Assembly: GCA_910587935.1 (NCBI GenBank)
Contig: CAJUNP010000002.1
Span: 18,714 to 82,713, forward strand
From: an uncultured Lachnospiraceae bacterium
GTDB lineage: Bacteria; Bacillota; Clostridia; Lachnospirales; Lachnospiraceae
Reading direction: 5' to 3'
DNA: 64,000 nt
A model generated the notes under the pieces. It was not told the DNA's origin. It saw only the letters and a list, made by a program, of their open reading frames with translations, and searched no databases. A program made the translations under genes and the position numbers. This document shows positions 59,890-64,000 of the stretch, piece by piece. The stretch's first letter is position 1, and each line of letters begins with the position of its first letter.

Positions 59890-60723
59890 TTATTTTCCGC
59901 TTCCCATTGCAATCCCTTTGGATAAATATTTATTAAAGACGATAAAAACCAGAAGCGCAGGAATAACATTAATTATCAAGCCGCTCATTAACAGCGGCAT
60001 GTTCGTTCCATACTTTCCATTTAACGTTAAAAGCCCCAGCGTCATGGTGTGAAGGTTTGTTTTCTGTAAAAGCAGTCTGGAATACACGATCTCATTCCAA
60101 TAGCTTAAGAAATTCAGAATTGCAAGCGTCGCCATCGTGGGACGCAGCATAGGTACAATAATCCTTGCATAAACCCGGGGATACCCCGCCCCGTCAATCC
60201 TCGCCGCCTCGATCATCTCATCGGGAATATCCCTGCAGTTCTGACACAGCAGATAAGTAGAAAAGGCGAGAGAAGTAGCTACGTATACTAAAATGACCGA
60301 CAGTCTTGTATTCACCAGACCCATTTTAGACATAATCACGTAAATCGGCATCATTAACGCCTGTCCCGGAACCATCAGAACAAACATAAACAGGCGGAAA
60401 ATTCCGTTTCTTCCCCTGTATTTTAGCTTGGTCAGGCTGAAAGCCGCCATGGAAGTGACTGCCAGCGAAACAACCACGCCCACGATCGTTACATAAAAAC
60501 TGTTAAACAACATTTGTTTTATATCAAAGCTGTTAAAAATCGCCTTATAATTGTTCAGTCTCCAAACAGTAGGAATCCCAAACATATTTTTCAAATAGTC
60601 AATTTTGTCTTTAAACGAGGACAGGATCATAAAGATAACGGGATAAATGGTTGAAACTGCCGTTATAATCAGGAACAGGTATACCAGTACTTTGGAAACG
60701 GTAAGTTTTTTCTTTCGAAACAT
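59890..60723 (-). CDS. Carbohydrate ABC transporter permease, MalG type
   Basis: A 277-residue inner-membrane subunit with six membrane segments. The cytoplasmic EAA loop, which contacts the ATPase, reads EAARIDGAGYPRVYARIIVPMLRPTM in two parts near residues 188-215. The N-terminus KKKLTVSKVLVYLFLIITAV is typical of MalG-like proteins. It starts 2 bases after the partner permease stop. No ATPase gene is in the window; such operons often use a shared MsmK-type ATPase encoded elsewhere. Confidence 0.93.
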   Translation of the reverse strand: MFRKKKLTVSKVLVYLFLIITAVSTIYPVIFMILSSFKDKIDYLKNMFGIPTVWRLNNYKAIFNSFDIKQMLFNSFYVTIVGVVVSLAVTSMAAFSLTKLKYRGRNGIFRLFMFVLMVPGQALMMPIYVIMSKMGLVNTRLSVILVYVATSLAFSTYLLCQNCRDIPDEMIEAARIDGAGYPRVYARIIVPMLRPTMATLAILNFLSYWNEIVYSRLLLQKTNLHTMTLGLLTLNGKYGTNMPLLMSGLIINVIPALLVFIVFNKYLSKGIAMGSGK

Positions 60724-60725
60724 TC

Positions 60726-61598
60726 CTAGTCCTCCTTTCTGTTAAGCAGCGACTGCAGCATGTTAATCACACACACCAGTACAAAAAGAATCACAGACAA
60801 TGCCGAGGCATATCCCATATCCCCTGCACGGAAACCTTTCAGATAAATGAAATATTCCAGTACCGTACTCTCATATCCCGGTCCGCCGTTTGTCATAACA
60901 AGCACATAGGAAAACATCTGGCTGAACGCATGGATAATATTCAGCACAATTGTAAACTCAACTACGTTCTTAATTCCGGGCAGCGTTACAAAGAAAGATT
61001 TCTGCCACCAGTTTGCACCGTCCAATTGAGCCGCTTCATGGATGCTTGGATCTATGGCGCTCATAGCGGCAAGATAAATCAGCACGGCCTGTCCGAATCC
61101 CGCCCAGTTTACCGCAAGTACAATAATAGGAAGACTGGTTCTTCCTTCCGCCAGCCATTCCAGAGCCAGATTATCAAGTCCCAGGCTTCTTAGCAGCATA
61201 TTAATCGGTCCCACATATCCGAAAAAAGTTTTAAACAAGGTGCCTACGATTACTATAGACAGCACGCTGGGGAAAAAATAGACGGTCTTAAAGAATTTGT
61301 ATCCTTTGATTTCTTCATAAATAAGCATGGCAATGAGCAAGGGGAAAATGGTCCAAAGAGGCACGCCAAGCAGCAAAATAATCAGATTGTTTTTTAACAC
61401 CGTATAAAAATCCGGATTGTTAAAAATATCCACATAATTTTTCAGCCCGATATAGCTGGCGTTTATGCCGCCGTTCCAATCCGTTACACTGTAGTAAAAA
61501 ATCTGTAAGATCGGAAGGAGCATAAAAATGCCTAAAATGAGCAATGCGGGCGCCACAAAAGTATATCCCCAAAGCTTTTGGGCATTTTTTTCTTTCAT
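60726..61598 (-). CDS. Carbohydrate ABC transporter permease, MalF type
   Basis: A 290-residue inner-membrane subunit with six membrane segments. It begins with a short cytoplasmic stretch (MKEKNAQKLWGYTFVAPAL) and contains the EAA loop HEAAQLDGANWWQKSFFVTL near residues 185-205. The periplasmic-side sequence SVTDWNGGINASYIGLKNYVDIF near residue 38 is common in this family. It is translated just before the MalG-type partner and 61 bases after the binding-protein gene. Confidence 0.93.
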   Translation of the reverse strand: MKEKNAQKLWGYTFVAPALLILGIFMLLPILQIFYYSVTDWNGGINASYIGLKNYVDIFNNPDFYTVLKNNLIILLLGVPLWTIFPLLIAMLIYEEIKGYKFFKTVYFFPSVLSIVIVGTLFKTFFGYVGPINMLLRSLGLDNLALEWLAEGRTSLPIIVLAVNWAGFGQAVLIYLAAMSAIDPSIHEAAQLDGANWWQKSFFVTLPGIKNVVEFTIVLNIIHAFSQMFSYVLVMTNGGPGYESTVLEYFIYLKGFRAGDMGYASALSVILFVLVCVINMLQSLLNRKED

Positions 61599-61659
61599 TT
61601 TACAGGCCTCCTTTCCTGATTATAAAGGCGAGCGCCAAGACCGCGCCCGCCGCCCTTAT

Positions 61660-63033
61660 TTACTGGATGGAACTCAGCTTTTCAATCAATTCGTCCGGCG
61701 TCATTTTGCCGCCGATCATAGTCGGCGCAAGCTTATATAACTCGCTGGACGCTTCTACGCTGATTACGGAATCATATCCGATACCCGCTTTGTTTTCCTT
61801 AACCCAGCTGTAGCTTTCCTGGGAAATAGGATTTGTAATGATGGATACGTCTACCTGATTGTTAGCCGGAAGATCGCCCGTATCCAGATGTGCCTCGCCT
61901 TCAAACTCGGCGCCTGTCATATATTTAATAAATTCTACGGCCAATTCTTTATTATCGCTGTAGGTGGTTACCGATACGTTGGCGCCGGGCTGTGATACAA
62001 TATAATCTCCGAAAGGCGCGTCTGCGGTAATCGCAGGAATCTTAAAGGTTCCGATGTTTTCTCCCATAATCGGTTCCATTTCACCGATGGCCCAGCTTCC
62101 GTTAATATTCATGGCGCCTTCACCGGTTACAAAACGCTGGATGCTGTCCCATGCGCTGAGTGTTGCGAAGTCTTTATTGGTATAATCCTTTTCAAAAAGT
62201 CTGCACCATGTCTCCAGGGAAGTTTTGTATTCCTCACAGTTAAAAGGAAGGGCCTCAGTACCGAAGTCAACGATTTTTTCAGGGCCCACCAGGTCAACCA
62301 TAAATTCACTGGTGATCCAGGTGGTGCTTTCTCCTGAGGAATCTCCCACTAAGAAGGGCTGAATATCTGCCGCTTTCAATTTTTCACATACTTCAAGCAG
62401 TTCGTCGAAAGTTTGCGGAAGTTCCTCAATACCTGCTGCCGCAAAATATTCTTTGTTGTAGAAAATATTATAAGTGGTTACATTGTAGGGAAGGGCAATG
62501 ATTTCACCGTCTTCCTTGAAATCTTTCTTACACAGATTAATACCCGTGTACATATTTTTTTCATCGTCCGTCATATACTCGTCCAGAGCCAGCAGGTAAT
62601 CCTGGTATTCGTTGGTTGCGTTGCCGCTCCAAAGTCCGATTACGTCCGGTCCTTCCTCCGATACGTTAGCCGCTTTAAATAAATCGTGGATACCGTCCGT
62701 GGGCTGGTCGATCACTTCTATGGTTACACCCGGATGATCTTCTTCAAATTTTGCGATAAATCGGTTGGCTGCCAGCTCTTCCGGCATTTTAATACCGCTG
62801 TCATCCTTCAGTTTCAGACCGATGCTCCAAAATACCAGCGTAGTATCTTCCGTCTTATTGTCGTCCGCCTCTTCTCCTTTATTATCGGCAGTCTCTTCCG
62901 GCACACTGCTCTCTGTCTTCTGCTCATCCCCGTCTGTTTCAGGAAGCGTTACTTCCTTTCCGGACGTACACCCGGTCAGAATCGTCGTCAAAATCATTCC
63001 TAATGCCAACAATCGTGCACATTTCTTTCTCAT
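61660..63033 (-). CDS. Sugar-binding lipoprotein of the ABC transporter
   Basis: A 457-residue extracellular solute-binding protein of family 1. The lipobox is TILTGC with Cys22 as the lipid anchor, followed by a flexible acidic linker (ETDGDEQKTESS to about residue 60) and the two-lobed binding fold (for example FEEDHPGVTIEVIDQ, YNVTTYNIFYNKEYF, AMNINGSWAIGEME). It likely captures alpha-galactosides, based on the GH36 gene in the same operon. GGAGG precedes the ATG at 63033. Confidence 0.93.
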   Translation of the reverse strand: MRKKCARLLALGMILTTILTGCTSGKEVTLPETDGDEQKTESSVPEETADNKGEEADDNKTEDTTLVFWSIGLKLKDDSGIKMPEELAANRFIAKFEEDHPGVTIEVIDQPTDGIHDLFKAANVSEEGPDVIGLWSGNATNEYQDYLLALDEYMTDDEKNMYTGINLCKKDFKEDGEIIALPYNVTTYNIFYNKEYFAAAGIEELPQTFDELLEVCEKLKAADIQPFLVGDSSGESTTWITSEFMVDLVGPEKIVDFGTEALPFNCEEYKTSLETWCRLFEKDYTNKDFATLSAWDSIQRFVTGEGAMNINGSWAIGEMEPIMGENIGTFKIPAITADAPFGDYIVSQPGANVSVTTYSDNKELAVEFIKYMTGAEFEGEAHLDTGDLPANNQVDVSIITNPISQESYSWVKENKAGIGYDSVISVEASSELYKLAPTMIGGKMTPDELIEKLSSIQ

Positions 63034-63077
63034 ACTTTTTCCTCCTGTGTTTTCTAAGTTTTTTGCTTTTACCTTAT

Positions 63078-64000
63078 TTATGAAATCCGGTATTTTTCAA
63101 CCGCAGTTTCATCGATCTCAATTCCCAGTCCCGGTGTGTCCGGTACTTTTACCGTACCGTCGTCTTCCAGGGCAAAGTGGCTTTTTAAAAGTCCTTTGCT
63201 GAGCACCGTTTCCTGGCTGCAATACTCAAGCAGGGGCGTTCCCTGATAAGATGCTAATAACTGGATGCTTGCCGCCATCAGGATACCTGACTTAAAAGCG
63301 TGGGGACAAATTTCAATTCCGTTAAGCAAAGCCATGTCCGCTATTTTCTTTGCCACGGTAAGGCCGCCGCAGCGGCTCATGTCCGGCTGTACGATATCAA
63401 CGCCGCCGCGCTGTATCAATTCCCGGAATTCATATAATCCGGTTAGTTCTTCGCCGCTGGCGATATTTAAAGCCGTTCTCCCCGTCAATCTGGAAAATCC
63501 GTCCAAATCGTCGCTGATTAACGGTTCTTCTATCCAGTATGGCCGGTAGGGTTCCAGTTCTTTACACATTTGTTCCGCATATTTACTGTTCTGCCAGAGA
63601 TACCCGATATCCAGCATCAAATCGGCTCCATACCCCATGGCCTCTCTCGCCGCCTTTACCAGACGGATATCTTTTTCCCTGGACTGTCCCAGGCCGCCCC
63701 ATCCGAATTTTATCGCGGTAAACCCCCGGGACATGTATTCCTTCGCCTTAGTCTTTACCTCTTCCTCCGTGTCCGGCATAAGCATGCTGGCATAAGCTCT
63801 TAAACGGTCATGAACCTTGCCGCCAAGCAGCTTGTGAACCGGTTTGTTTACGGCTTTTCCCAGGATATCCCAAAGAGCAATGTCAATTCCACTCATGGCG
63901 TGAATCCCTACGCTTCTCCTGCCGTAATAAAAACTTCCCCGGTACATGTCATTCCAGATTTTTTCCACATCGAACGGGTCCTGTCCGACTACTATGCTTT
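63078..64000 (-). CDS. Mandelate racemase/muconate lactonizing-type enzyme, C-terminal part (gene cut by window edge)
   Basis: About 307 residues of an enolase-superfamily enzyme; the frame stays open to the window edge, so the N-terminal capping domain lies outside. Visible barrel motifs: GIDIALWDILGKAVNKP, FTAIKFGWGGLGQ (the KxK position is KFG), LMLDIGYLW and WIEEPL with metal-binding Asp/Glu, SGEELTG, IVQPDMSRCGG and ICPHAFKSG with His. These enzymes open or dehydrate sugar acids or racemise substrates. The absence of a second Lys in KxK and the His near the end suggest an acid-sugar dehydratase rather than a racemase. It is the first visible gene of the galactoside operon. Confidence 0.85.
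   Translation of the reverse strand, partial: SIVVGQDPFDVEKIWNDMYRGSFYYGRRSVGIHAMSGIDIALWDILGKAVNKPVHKLLGGKVHDRLRAYASMLMPDTEEEVKTKAKEYMSRGFTAIKFGWGGLGQSREKDIRLVKAAREAMGYGADLMLDIGYLWQNSKYAEQMCKELEPYRPYWIEEPLISDDLDGFSRLTGRTALNIASGEELTGLYEFRELIQRGGVDIVQPDMSRCGGLTVAKKIADMALLNGIEICPHAFKSGILMAASIQLLASYQGTPLLEYCSQETVLSKGLLKSHFALEDDGTVKVPDTPGLGIEIDETAVEKYRIS

Overview
The window looks like chromosome of a spore-forming, anaerobic low-to-mid-GC Firmicute, most likely a Lachnospiraceae-type Clostridium relative. The signs are SpoIID, SpoIIQ-like and SpoVT sporulation proteins, a GlgC/GlgD pair, an EFR1-type ferredoxin/flavodoxin protein, a PIN toxin-antitoxin pair, strong GGAGG ribosome sites, and no outer-membrane genes. 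No rRNA, tRNA, insertion sequence, prophage or CRISPR array was seen. Both edge genes are cut: dihydroorotase on the left and an enolase-superfamily enzyme on the right.

Layout. 0-3 kb: pyrC (partial), a small lipoprotein, plsC, a YbaK-type deacylase and a PIN/antitoxin pair. 3-6 kb: a BlaI/BlaR1-type regulator pair with two dyad operators on its promoter. 6-10.5 kb: a beta-glucoside module (PTS EIIBCA, phospho-beta-glucosidase, RpiR regulator). 10.5-16.6 kb: EFR1 protein, murF, ddl, a degenerate GH9-like lipoprotein and an amidohydrolase. 16.6-20 kb: SpoIIQ-like and SpoIID genes and an EF-hand-like protein of unknown role. 20-29 kb: a YbhJ-type aconitase-family hydratase, a GNAT acetyltransferase, glycogen phosphorylase and a type-2 isoleucyl-tRNA synthetase. 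29-34 kb (+ strand): a diguanylate cyclase, nicotinate phosphoribosyltransferase, a membrane acyltransferase and a tRNA-dihydrouridine synthase. 34-38.4 kb: two secreted modular GH18 chitinases. 38.6-44.5 kb: pth, mfd, an unlisted 33-residue protein, nfo and spoVT. 44.6-49.3 kb (+): a two-component system with an ABC-2 type transporter. 49.3-51.8 kb: glgC-glgD. 52-57 kb (+): murC, a DnaA-box-rich gap, a DnaD-domain primosome protein, a DnaC/DnaI helicase loader and a PRPP-synthetase-like gene, then bioY under a BirA operator. 57.8-64 kb: an alpha-galactoside operon (GH36, two permeases, binding lipoprotein, MR/MLE enzyme).

How it fits together. The window mixes core functions (wall precursor ligation by MurC, MurF and Ddl; coupled repair by Mfd and Nfo; replication initiation; translation) with carbon acquisition and storage (PTS beta-glucosides, alpha-galactosides, chitin, glycogen synthesis and phosphorolysis). 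Several genes carry readable control sites: BlaI dyads, a BirA box fused to the bioY -35 element, a palindrome just downstream of the pncB promoter, a terminator hairpin in the ileS leader, and a near-identical promoter block in front of both the two-component genes and their adjacent ABC transporter.

The signals most worth following are the tandem 9-bp DnaA boxes before the primosome operon, the duplicated response-regulator-type promoter block, the 33-residue protein between mfd and nfo/spoVT, and two apparently inactivated enzyme folds (GH9-like and LytM/SpoIIQ-like). All start choices, promoters and terminators were read by eye; no alignment or folding program was run.
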